From NCBI GenBank assembly GCA_946480015.1, contig CAMLIL010000094.1, positions 1 through 22,019 on the forward strand: a stretch of DNA of 22,019 nt, in the 5' to 3' direction. Source of the DNA: an uncultured Oxalobacteraceae bacterium (lineage in GTDB: Bacteria > Pseudomonadota > Gammaproteobacteria > Burkholderiales > Burkholderiaceae). The notes beneath the pieces are model-generated. The model saw nothing but the letters and a program-made list of their open reading frames with translations, searched no databases and was not told the origin of the DNA. Each line of letters opens with the position of its first letter. Within the stretch, counting starts at the first letter, position 1. Both the position numbers and the translations under genes were made by a program. Positions 8,574-15,582 of this stretch are shown one piece after another.

Positions 8574-9443
8574 TCATCGTATGTTCGGCACCGTTCCTGC
8601 CGCCGGCTCCACCTGGGGCTGAGATGGGGCCGGTAATTGCGGCTGCGGCTGCGGCTGCGATGGGGGCGGTGCTTGCGGCTGCGGTAGCGGCTGCGACTGC
8701 CGCCGCGCTTCGGGGTGCGGCTCCTGCCGCTCGCGGTGCGACCGGTCGCCTTGAATGATCTCGAAGAATATACCGATGAGCGCGCCAATGGCGCCAGCCT
8801 CGGCGGGCGAGATCCCGCCGCTCCTTGTCGTGGCTGCCTGGCGGAAATAGCGCTGGGTCCACGCGATTCTGGCAGTTGCAGCCTCTTCTGTCAGTTGCAG
8901 CACTTCCACCGCGCCGTCACGGGTGGCGACATACTCGCCGAATCTCTTTAGGGTCGCCTCGCGCGGACTGCGCATCTCCACCCGTCCATCGAGAACGGTG
9001 ACCCGCGATGCCTGCTCCGAGCTCATGATATGGACCACGCTATGGGCCACACCTGCCATGTTCAAATTGTCTTCGAACTGCAGGCAATTCAAATTGTTGA
9101 ACACCACCCGGCCATGTAATATCTTCAGCAGCAGGCAGGCACCTTGTTTGACTAATGGATCGGTGTTTTCATCGAGCTGGATGTAGCCGCCTTGATTGAG
9201 GAGCACCATGGCGCTGGTGCCCGGCCCGGTGGACACGGTATCGCCGTCAAACACGTAGCTGCCCCCTTGCACCCGGTTGCCGTTGATAAAGGCGTTGGGA
9301 CCATCGACGCTGAGCCGGGCAATTGTATCGGCACGGATGGGCGGTAAGGCGGGCGCCGTGGGCGCGGGCTCGGTCGAAGCACAGGCGCCAAGGGTGAGCA
9401 GGCACAGCGCCGGCCAGGAAGGCATCCGAAGAACACATCTCAT
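8574..9443 (-). CDS. FecR-like domain lipoprotein with Pro/Gln-rich tail
   Basis: This 289-aa protein begins with a lipoprotein signal (LLTLGAC, lipid-acceptor Cys 21). A FecR-type beta domain follows, with phrases such as GDTVSTGPGTSAMVLL, GYIQLDENT and VTVLDGRVEM. A short hydrophobic Gly/Ala/Ile segment comes next (about residues 210-225). The tail, from about residue 240, is made of Pro-Gln repeats and looks like a disordered spacer. FecR domains occur in anti-sigma regulators and in surface or periplasmic proteins; this one lacks a cytoplasmic helix and an adjacent sigma gene. The start ATG at 9443 has AAGGA just upstream and overlaps the stop of the membrane-protein gene (ATGA), so the two are translationally coupled. 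The function is unknown. Confidence 0.75.
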   Translation of the reverse strand: MRCVLRMPSWPALCLLTLGACASTEPAPTAPALPPIRADTIARLSVDGPNAFINGNRVQGGSYVFDGDTVSTGPGTSAMVLLNQGGYIQLDENTDPLVKQGACLLLKILHGRVVFNNLNCLQFEDNLNMAGVAHSVVHIMSSEQASRVTVLDGRVEMRSPREATLKRFGEYVATRDGAVEVLQLTEEAATARIAWTQRYFRQAATTRSGGISPAEAGAIGALIGIFFEIIQGDRSHRERQEPHPEARRQSQPLPQPQAPPPSQPQPQPQLPAPSQPQVEPAAGTVPNIR

Positions 9444-10450
9444 TTTCCTTCTCCTTTTGTTTGGCTTCGGTTCCGTCCCGCACCGAATAAGCCGTATGTG
9501 CCATCGACTTCTGCCCGGTTGACACTCCCGGCCGGAATCCAGAACAGCTTGCGGATCGTCGCATCCCACACCACAAACTCGTGCGCGCTCTCGTTCAACA
9601 GGAACAATGGTCCCGGTATTGAAAGCGCCAGTTTCGGGTCGAGCGTGAGCTCGATGCGCGGGTAGATGATGGGCCGCTGTAACACGGCGTAATCCATCGG
9701 GAGCAGGACCAGGTAAAGGGTCGTCGCAATCAAGGAGGGAGCGGCATACCAGGAGCGCCATCGCCACGGCAGTGTGGTGCGCCAGGTGAGGTAGGCAAGC
9801 GCACCGGCGAGCGCCAGTCCGAACTCCAGCTCCTGAAAGGCGTTGTTCAGCAGTACTTCATCCCGCTTCAACAGCGCAGCTTTCAGGGCATCCGCGCCGC
9901 GCCGCATCATCGCCCCGGGACATGGCGCACTGCCGGAATCGGCGTACAGCAGATTGCCGATGCAAAGCGGGGCTTGAAACTTCGGCAGAAACGTTTCGGC
10001 ATGGTAGAGAAATGCGATAAACAACGCGGAGTAGGCCAGCAAACGCATCCATCCCTGCGCGCCGAAACCGGGAAGGCGCTCGCACAGCCGCGCCCAGCCC
10101 CGCTGTACCCGGCTTCCTGCGAGCCGCTGAAACACCTTCGCCGCGATGACTGCCAGTCCAAGTAGGGCGAGCAGCGGCAAGGCCACCTCGCTCACCGTCG
10201 CATACCCGACGACGAGAAAGAATTTTGCGCCTTCCTGGATGATGTAGTCATTGTCGAAGGCGAGCATGCCGTACAGGCCAAGCATGCTCAGGTGAGCACG
10301 CGTGATCAGGTAGCCGGTGGCATAAAATATGGCGGTTATGCTTGCCAGCGATCCACCGATCCACACGACGAATGCCCTTACCCTGGCGACGAGGCTATCC
10401 ATGTCGTTCAGCGCCGACGAAGGTAGCTCGGCACGATTGTCAGTCATCAT
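9440..10450 (-). CDS. Integral membrane protein of unknown function
   Basis: This 336-aa protein has about five to six hydrophobic helices: residues about 24-46, 78-103, 136-152, 208-224 and 235-255. The C-terminal third (from about 260) looks like a soluble extracytoplasmic domain with LSIPGPLFLLNESAHEFVVWD. A Cys pair (APLCIGN...SAPCPG) sits in a loop that may form a disulfide. I do not recognise the family. The start ATG at 10450 was chosen for GGGAG 5 nt upstream; the next codon is also ATG. It is the first gene of a two-gene operon with the FecR-like lipoprotein, overlapping by 4 nt. Its leader carries the 67-nt element at 10528-10594. Confidence 0.75.
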   Translation of the reverse strand: MMTDNRAELPSSALNDMDSLVARVRAFVVWIGGSLASITAIFYATGYLITRAHLSMLGLYGMLAFDNDYIIQEGAKFFLVVGYATVSEVALPLLALLGLAVIAAKVFQRLAGSRVQRGWARLCERLPGFGAQGWMRLLAYSALFIAFLYHAETFLPKFQAPLCIGNLLYADSGSAPCPGAMMRRGADALKAALLKRDEVLLNNAFQELEFGLALAGALAYLTWRTTLPWRWRSWYAAPSLIATTLYLVLLPMDYAVLQRPIIYPRIELTLDPKLALSIPGPLFLLNESAHEFVVWDATIRKLFWIPAGSVNRAEVDGTYGLFGAGRNRSQTKGEGK

Positions 10451-10527
10451 TTTCGCTCCCGGGTAAGGTTGGCTCTGCTATTGCGGCGCGCGCGCCCTGC
10501 CCTGCCGGATCGGCCTGTTCAGACACA

Positions 10528-10594
10528 GGGGAAAACGCTGGGCTACCTAATCATTAGGCAGGCATCCTGGTTGACGGTTCCAGGATCGGTCCGC
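10528..10594 (-). promoter_or_regulatory. 67-nt repeated leader/promoter element, copy A
   Basis: This is identical to 15342-15408 at 56 of 67 positions without gaps. Read on the minus strand it has a 7-bp hairpin (arms 10564-10570 and 10580-10586, 9-nt loop), then an 8-bp hairpin (10543-10550 and 10554-10561) with one G-U pair, then CCAGCGTTTTCCCC. It ends 77 nt before the ATG at 10450. It also contains GGAACC (10576-10581), a 17-nt gap, then CCTAA (10554-10558), which resembles an ECF-sigma promoter. Known riboswitch classes I compared it with do not fit. Confidence 0.55.
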
Positions 10595-10698
10595 TTTCGC
10601 CGCGCGAAATCCGCTGCGAGCCCGCATCAGCGAACAGCTCGCCAGGGACTCCACCCGCGTCGAGGCGACGCCCGATATGTGCCGAAGCGGCGATCCTG

Positions 10699-10743
10699 TT
10701 GCGATTCGATCCGGTCGACGATCTGGCGCAAATATGCGTGGCG
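10699..10743 (+). pseudogene. 45-nt direct repeat, copy 2: likely 3' remnant of an M23-like gene
   Basis: This segment matches the M23-like gene end at 42 of 45 positions and encodes CDSIRSTIWRKYAWR in the corresponding frame. No clear similarity to the M23 gene is seen upstream of it. Similarity may continue weakly for about 10 nt downstream. It could be the tail of a decayed duplicate or a junction repeat left by an insertion of the segment between the two copies. Confidence 0.5.
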
Positions 10744-10817
10744 TCAACGAGGGCGTTGCCGCCTCAGCTGCGCGATGGCGGCCAGGCGAACCGGGCCAGC
10801 CAGACAGCGGGCAAGGT

Positions 10818-12908
10818 TTAAAGCGATGCCCGCACGCTGAGGCGCAGGGTGCGTGGTTCCAGCGGATGCACCAGGCGTCCATCGATGCCGCCGCCGCAGG
10901 CACCGCTGTTCTGTTCGCTTCGGGTGCACGCGCCGCCCCAGTATTCGATGTCGTTCGCTTTGCGGTCGAACAGGTTGAGCAAGTCGACGCTGATCTGCAG
11001 TTTCGAATTGGCGCGGTAGCCTGCTTTCAGGTTCGCGGTCCAGAACGGAGTGGATTTTTGCTGCCCCGTTTCCTCCAGCGCGTAGGAGCTTAGGTAGCGC
11101 ATGCGCAGGCCGCCGAACCATTGGCCGCCACGGTCGGCGCCGACGCCCAGCGAAGCGGTGAGCGGGATCGCATTCGGGACCGCCCTGCCGCCACTCTCCA
11201 GCGGCACCTCGAAGCGCGCTTGCGACCACGCGATATCGCCATCGATGATCAGCCAGTCGTTGGGCGTCAGGTAGTTCGACCATTCGATCCCGTGGCGCGC
11301 CGAAGCGCCGCGCGCTTCGGTAACGCCCTCGTCGCCGACAAAGACCAGCTCCGATCCCAGTTTCATGCGCCACAAGGCCAGACTGCTGCTCCAGCCGGGA
11401 ACGGGATTGGCGCGCAGGCCAACTTCCGCGCCGCGCGCTTTGGCGAACAGCTTCAGCTTCTCGGTCGCGCCGCCATCGACCGGATTGACCACGGAAGTGG
11501 CTCCGCGCGCGTCGTTGCTGTGGTAGCCATCACCCCAGTTGGCGTAGAGCTCGGCCTTGGCATTGCCGCCAAACGGCCCGACTACGATCCCCAGTTTCGG
11601 ACTGGTCTGGCCGCCACTGGCAGAGCCGCCGTTGCGCATGTTGAACTCCCCGCTCAAGGCCACCACCTCGGCGCTGATCCGGTCGTAACGCAGTCCAAGG
11701 GTGCTGCGCAGCCACGGCGTCCACTGGGTGCGCGCTTGCGCAAACACGCCGGCGGCGTTTTCGGCGATGCGGTCCTCCCGTACCGTGGCGGTGCGCACCC
11801 GGTTGATGGTGTTGTACAAGCCGACCTTGCCGATCCTGTCATGGCGCAGTTGCAGCCCAAGCATGAGTTCGGTGTCATTCACATCGGAGCCAGGGAACCA
11901 GGTGCGCGCCGCTTGGCCGCCCCAGGTCGTGCGCTGGTCCGCCTGCTCATGCTGGTCGCCCCGCGGACCGTTGATGAAGCCCGACGGCGCGGAGAAAAGG
12001 TTGAGGCCGTAATCAGCGATATAGGCGCTGAACTTGCGCAAGCCGCTCGCATCGGATGCCGCCCATTCTCCCGCCAGGCTGGTGCGGTGCGTGATCCCGC
12101 CATCGCTGGGCAACAGCGCGCCAAAGCGGCCGATCTCACCGCTGGTGATGGCGCGTTCAGGCACGTGCTCGGTCGCGTCCCATTGCGCCCGGTACGCCAT
12201 CGCGGTCACGGAGAAGCCGTCGTGCGCGTTGCCTTTGGACAGGCGCAGTACGGTATTGAGCTTGCGTAGATTCTCCGGCTGGTCCCAGGGGCCGTCATTG
12301 CTTCCCACTTCGACCGCGCCCAGCAATTGGAAACCAGCGACTTCGCCACTACCGGCGCCCAGCAGGCGGCGAAAACGATGCGGCCCCGCCGACAGGTCGG
12401 CAAACGGCGCCGGCAACTGACGCTGATAGGCAATCCGCGCCGACCCGGTCGCCGAAAAGTCGCCATCGTCGGCGGCATACACGCCTTTGCGGTATTTGAC
12501 ATTGGCCACCAGTTCCGGGATCAGGAAGTTGAGGTCCATGTAACCCTGCCCGTGGCCGTGGCTGGCCACATTCACCGGCATGCCCATCAGCGTAGTGGCG
12601 AAGTCGCTGCCGTGATCGAGGTTGAATCCGCGCAAAAAATATTGGTTGGCCTTGCCATCGCCCGAATGCTGGGTGACGATCATCCCCGGCACGGTTTCCA
12701 TCACTTCGGCTGCCCGCAGCAAGGGGCGCGTGGCCAGCTGCCTGGCGGTGATGTTGCCTTCAGTGGCTGAGTCCGCCACACCCATCAAGTTGTTCGTGAC
12801 ACCCGTGACGACAATTTCTGGAAGGACCGGGACGCCGGTGGCATGGGCACAGCCGATCCCTGCCATCAGGGTGAATGGCAGCAAAGGTTTACAGCAGAAT
12901 TGGCGCAT
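10818..12908 (-). CDS. TonB-dependent receptor under cobalamin riboswitch control
   Basis: This 696-aa outer-membrane receptor has a signal peptide (to about residue 24), a TonB-box-like PEIVVTG (30-36), a plug domain (RPLLRAAEVMETVPGMIV, YFLRGFNLDHG) and a 22-strand-type barrel to the C-terminus. The plug contains SHGHGQGY (116-123), a His-rich loop that could bind a metal or a metal-containing ligand. The cobalamin riboswitch upstream implies uptake of a corrinoid or cobalt, as for BtuB, but sequence likeness to BtuB itself is not obvious. ATG 12908 was chosen; TTG 12911 directly before it is the alternative. The ribosome-binding site is weak (AAAGAAA). The C-terminal residue is Leu rather than the common Phe. 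Confidence 0.88.
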   Translation of the reverse strand: MRQFCCKPLLPFTLMAGIGCAHATGVPVLPEIVVTGVTNNLMGVADSATEGNITARQLATRPLLRAAEVMETVPGMIVTQHSGDGKANQYFLRGFNLDHGSDFATTLMGMPVNVASHGHGQGYMDLNFLIPELVANVKYRKGVYAADDGDFSATGSARIAYQRQLPAPFADLSAGPHRFRRLLGAGSGEVAGFQLLGAVEVGSNDGPWDQPENLRKLNTVLRLSKGNAHDGFSVTAMAYRAQWDATEHVPERAITSGEIGRFGALLPSDGGITHRTSLAGEWAASDASGLRKFSAYIADYGLNLFSAPSGFINGPRGDQHEQADQRTTWGGQAARTWFPGSDVNDTELMLGLQLRHDRIGKVGLYNTINRVRTATVREDRIAENAAGVFAQARTQWTPWLRSTLGLRYDRISAEVVALSGEFNMRNGGSASGGQTSPKLGIVVGPFGGNAKAELYANWGDGYHSNDARGATSVVNPVDGGATEKLKLFAKARGAEVGLRANPVPGWSSSLALWRMKLGSELVFVGDEGVTEARGASARHGIEWSNYLTPNDWLIIDGDIAWSQARFEVPLESGGRAVPNAIPLTASLGVGADRGGQWFGGLRMRYLSSYALEETGQQKSTPFWTANLKAGYRANSKLQISVDLLNLFDRKANDIEYWGGACTRSEQNSGACGGGIDGRLVHPLEPRTLRLSVRASL

Positions 12909-13071
12909 CAATTTTCTTTATAAGCAAAGTCCGGGCGTGCCGCTGTCAATAGCGACACCTGCAAGATGACGCCCTTACGATGCACACGTGCAAAGCTGCC
13001 TGGCGCAGGACGCAACAACGCCCGCGACCAGCCCATGCCTCAGGAAATAAACAAGGTAAGGACACAAACTG

Positions 13072-13095
13072 ACAAAACCACTCCCCGGGTTTTGT
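13072..13095 (-). terminator. Hairpin downstream of the riboswitch, possible expression platform
   Basis: A perfect 8-bp stem (13072-13079 with 13088-13095, 8-nt loop) reads ACAAAACC/GGTTTTGT on both strands. On the minus strand it lies between the B12 box and the TonB gene, about 160 nt before the start codon. The T-rich 3' arm is followed by CAGTTTG, which is not a strong U-tract. It may be an attenuator. Confidence 0.35.
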
Positions 13096-13105
13096 ACCAT
13101 CAATC

Positions 13106-13300
13106 ATCGTGAAGGCCGGTCTTCTGGCTCGCCTTCATCCTCGTTTGTCCTTACCTTCCCGTGCCTTGCACAGTGGCGTTTGAACAAAGTCGTCTGGCTT
13201 ACAGCAGCGGGGGCTGCGCCGGACTGGCAAGAGATGCAATCTCCCGCGTCACCGGCTTCCCGTTTCACCCTCCGGCAGACAAGCCGAAGGACACCATTCA
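13106..13300 (-). ncRNA. Cobalamin riboswitch
   Basis: Read on the minus strand, the region carries the conserved cobalamin aptamer blocks in order. They are GGGTGAAACGGGAAGCCGGTG (about 13250-13270), CCGGCGCAGCCCCCGCTG (about 13204-13221), GCCACTGTGC (13168-13177), GGGAAGG (about 13154-13160) and the B12 box GAGCCAGAAGACCGGCC (about 13113-13129). It lies in the leader of the TonB receptor, about 200 nt before its start. Adenosylcobalamin-type binding would be expected to lower receptor expression. The exact ends are approximate. Confidence 0.95.
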
Positions 13301-13312
13301 CGTAGTGTGCGA

Positions 13313-13341
13313 ATTTTACATTGAATGCTTTGGTGTATCAA
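13313..13341 (-). promoter_or_regulatory. Sigma70-type promoter for the riboswitch/TonB transcript
   Basis: Minus strand: TTGATA (13336-13341), 17-bp spacer, TAAAAT (13313-13318). The start would fall a few bases before the riboswitch, in the expected place. Confidence 0.65.
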
Positions 13342-13376
13342 TCCGCCACGCCGACTACGCCTCGCCCCCGGCCTGG

Positions 13377-15290
13377 TTAATGCGCCGCCCCGCCAGTGGC
13401 CCCCTGTCCGGCACCGTCGCGCCTGCCCGCAAAGCTGTCCAGCGGATGCGCGGCGAACTCTTTTTCGGCCTGCGATAGTGCGGGCTGCGGCCTCGTCCCG
13501 GCCGGTTTCTCCTCGATGTCGATCAGGCGCGTCTCGCCAAGATGCCAATCGGCGCCGTCCGCCCACAAGCGCGTGCTTCCCTGGATGCGCACGGTGCGCC
13601 CGTCCACCACCGCGTCGCTGACATGCCAGCGCAAGGCCGCCTGCGCCACGCCCACCGGTCCGGTGCCTGACTCGCGATCCAGGGTAATCACATCGGGCGC
13701 CAGCAAGCCGCCGAAGAGTCGCCCGCGGCCCGCCAGAAACGCAGCAGCCTTCTCCATGCGCGGGCCTGGGCTCGCGCCCATGACTTCCAGCGTTTGCGCC
13801 AGCTCGCCGCAGAGTCGGTCGGCGCTCTCGCGCAGACCGAGGAAACGGGAGGCCTGGCTGCGCCCATGTGCCAGTAGCGCCCGTTCCAGCGCCGGGTCGC
13901 GGTCGAACTTCGAGAACTGCCCCAGTGTCCTGGCGGCGGCCGCTTCCACCGCTTCGCCGTCCATCACGATGCGTGCCACTTCGATCGGTTTGTCATGCGA
14001 GCGCAAGCGTTGTCCGGGGTCGTGCATCCGCTGGTTGAACGCCTCGATGAACGCAACTTCCTGGTTCAGCGACAGATTGCCCGCCAGCGTGTCGCGCCGG
14101 TGCCAGAGCGCGCCGCCGGAGCGGGCGCCGGCGATGCGTTTGCCGCAATCGAACTGGTCCTGGTTGATCTGCAGGATCCACAGCCCGTCCGGCTTCTTGT
14201 TGCGATCCACCAGGCTTGAAATGAAGTTCTTGATCGGCGGGTTTTGCGAAAACAAGCCGTCCCAGCAAGACATCTTGCGCGGCTCACCGGTCTCGGGGTC
14301 GGTGCCATTGATCACCTGCGCCATGAACACCCACGGCAGCGATGCCGAGGCCACCACGGCATCGAGTGTGATGCCGGCGTCCTCCGGCGCGCGCTCGGAG
14401 CTGAAGGCCACGAACTGGCCGCTGTCGATGTCGACCGCTCCGATCAGAAGCTGGGGGATACTGTAGCTGACCGCCTTGACGGCTTTCGACAGCGTGTCCA
14501 GCGAGGCCGGATCGAACGCCAGCTTCGGCTCGGCCCAGGATGCGAATGCCGCGCGCAACAAGGCATCCTGGGGGATATTCTTGCGTGCCATGAAGTCGGC
14601 GATCCAGCTTGCCGCGCCCAGTTTAAAGCGCAGCGATTCTTCGATCGTTTGCTGTTTGCGGCAAACCTGGGCGTGGTGCGGCGTGTTTCGAGTAAACATC
14701 TTTGCTTCCAGGTCGCATGCCTGCCAACGCTTGATTTCCAGCGGGATGCTGCAAAAATCGCCAATGGCCGTGACGAGGTTGAAATCGATATGCGGCGCGA
14801 CCGTTTCGCGCAACTGGAAGTAGTGGCCGCGGATCCAGTTTCCGAGCGGTGGCATGTAGGTGGTCATCATCGGCCACATCGTCGTCACGAACGTCTCGAT
14901 GTCGCGCAGCGGGGACAGATAGGGACTGAGCTTGAGGTCAAATTCGAGCGTGTCGCCCAGCCATTGCCCCATCTGGTTGACCAGGCGCTCGCCCGGCAGT
15001 TGAGTACAGTTGGCATCCCAGAACCGCTCGAGCAGCAACTGGGCTGCCGTCGGCCCGCCTGTCAGGAAACCGTACCAGGCCAGCAGCGCACTGATGGCGC
15101 CGCCCGATGTCCCGCTGATGCCGGTCAGGTGCAGCGCTTCGCCAGCCCCCTGCCCCACGGCCCTGTGTCCGTCGGATTTTGCGATGTCGACGTTCGCAAA
15201 TTGCGGCAGCAAGGCCGGGAGAGCGCCCGCCGCATAGGCCGCATGGCTGCCGCCGCCCTGGCATGCAATTGCGATGTTTTTGATGTGCAT
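13377..15290 (-). CDS. Patatin-like phospholipase
   Basis: This 637-aa protein starts with the patatin oxyanion segment CQGGGSHAAYAAGAL (10-24). The lipase elbow GTSGG (60-64) follows, with nucleophile Ser62, and the catalytic-dyad Asp344 lies in CWDGLFSQNPP. All three patatin signatures are present in order, so it should hydrolyse acyl ester bonds of phospholipids or neutral lipids. No signal peptide precedes the domain, so it is probably cytoplasmic or exported by a non-Sec route. It is longer than a minimal patatin: residues about 450-637 form an extension with no domain I recognise. I chose the ATG at 15290 (GAGGA upstream). The frame is open to 15614, but that part covers the repeated leader element. 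It is divergent from the GGDEF/EAL gene. Confidence 0.88.
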   Translation of the reverse strand: MHIKNIAIACQGGGSHAAYAAGALPALLPQFANVDIAKSDGHRAVGQGAGEALHLTGISGTSGGAISALLAWYGFLTGGPTAAQLLLERFWDANCTQLPGERLVNQMGQWLGDTLEFDLKLSPYLSPLRDIETFVTTMWPMMTTYMPPLGNWIRGHYFQLRETVAPHIDFNLVTAIGDFCSIPLEIKRWQACDLEAKMFTRNTPHHAQVCRKQQTIEESLRFKLGAASWIADFMARKNIPQDALLRAAFASWAEPKLAFDPASLDTLSKAVKAVSYSIPQLLIGAVDIDSGQFVAFSSERAPEDAGITLDAVVASASLPWVFMAQVINGTDPETGEPRKMSCWDGLFSQNPPIKNFISSLVDRNKKPDGLWILQINQDQFDCGKRIAGARSGGALWHRRDTLAGNLSLNQEVAFIEAFNQRMHDPGQRLRSHDKPIEVARIVMDGEAVEAAAARTLGQFSKFDRDPALERALLAHGRSQASRFLGLRESADRLCGELAQTLEVMGASPGPRMEKAAAFLAGRGRLFGGLLAPDVITLDRESGTGPVGVAQAALRWHVSDAVVDGRTVRIQGSTRLWADGADWHLGETRLIDIEEKPAGTRPQPALSQAEKEFAAHPLDSFAGRRDGAGQGATGGAAH

Positions 15291-15341
15291 GATTTTCCTC
15301 CGTGTTATTTGCCAACACATAAATGTCCAGTCGCTCGCCTC

Positions 15342-15408
15342 GGGGAAAACGCTGGTCTGCCGCTTCTTTAGGCAGGCATCCGGGTGTACGGTTCCGGGAT
15401 CGGTTCGC
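15342..15408 (-). promoter_or_regulatory. 67-nt repeated leader/promoter element, copy B
   Basis: This is the ungapped counterpart of 10528-10594, matching at 56 of 67 positions. It ends 51 nt before the patatin start. The second stem is kept as CTGCC/GGCAG, with the G-U pair of copy A replaced by G-C. The first stem has one C-C mismatch. GGAACC (15390-15395), 17 nt and CCTAA (15368-15372) are also kept. Confidence 0.55.
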
Positions 15409-15582
15409 TTGCGGCGAGAGAAATGTGGCGGCGCGTTGCTGTGATCATTCGTCACCTGCTCTTCAAGGCTGCGCAATATGGCCGGCGAGGCCTCGCACAA
15501 ATGGACCCATGGCGGGCGAAATGTGAACGAATTGGAAGGTTGCGGGTCTAAGCCGATGATTACACGTGGCAGGCTCTTTTCC

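Larger units (their letters stand above)
10451..10817. other. Intergenic region holding a repeated leader element and a gene-end copy
   Basis: This 367-bp gap has no convincing gene. It holds the 67-nt minus-strand element (10528-10594) and the second copy of the M23-gene 3' end (10699-10743). Downstream of the TonB gene (about 10750-10815) there are GC-rich inverted repeats, but no T-run that would mark a clear terminator. Confidence 0.6.

Noticed and set aside
10528..10594. Reading element A as a cobalamin riboswitch because it contains CAGGATGCCTGCC, like a B12 box
   Set aside because: The other aptamer blocks (GCCACTG, GGGAAGG, GGTGAAA) are absent, and copy B has a changed base in the box-like part. 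The true cobalamin riboswitch is at 13106-13300.
10528..10594. Reading the repeated element as a TPP or cyclic di-GMP riboswitch
   Set aside because: The conserved cores of those classes cannot be aligned to either strand.
11121..12269. Plus-strand ORF (382 codons) opposite the TonB receptor
   Set aside because: Antisense shadow with no recognisable protein features.
12935..12960. TTGACA near 12950 as a second TonB promoter
   Set aside because: The nearest -10-like TATAAA is 21 nt away, outside normal spacing.
14244..15371. Plus-strand ORF (375 codons) opposite the patatin gene
   Set aside because: Antisense shadow of a gene with all catalytic motifs in place.
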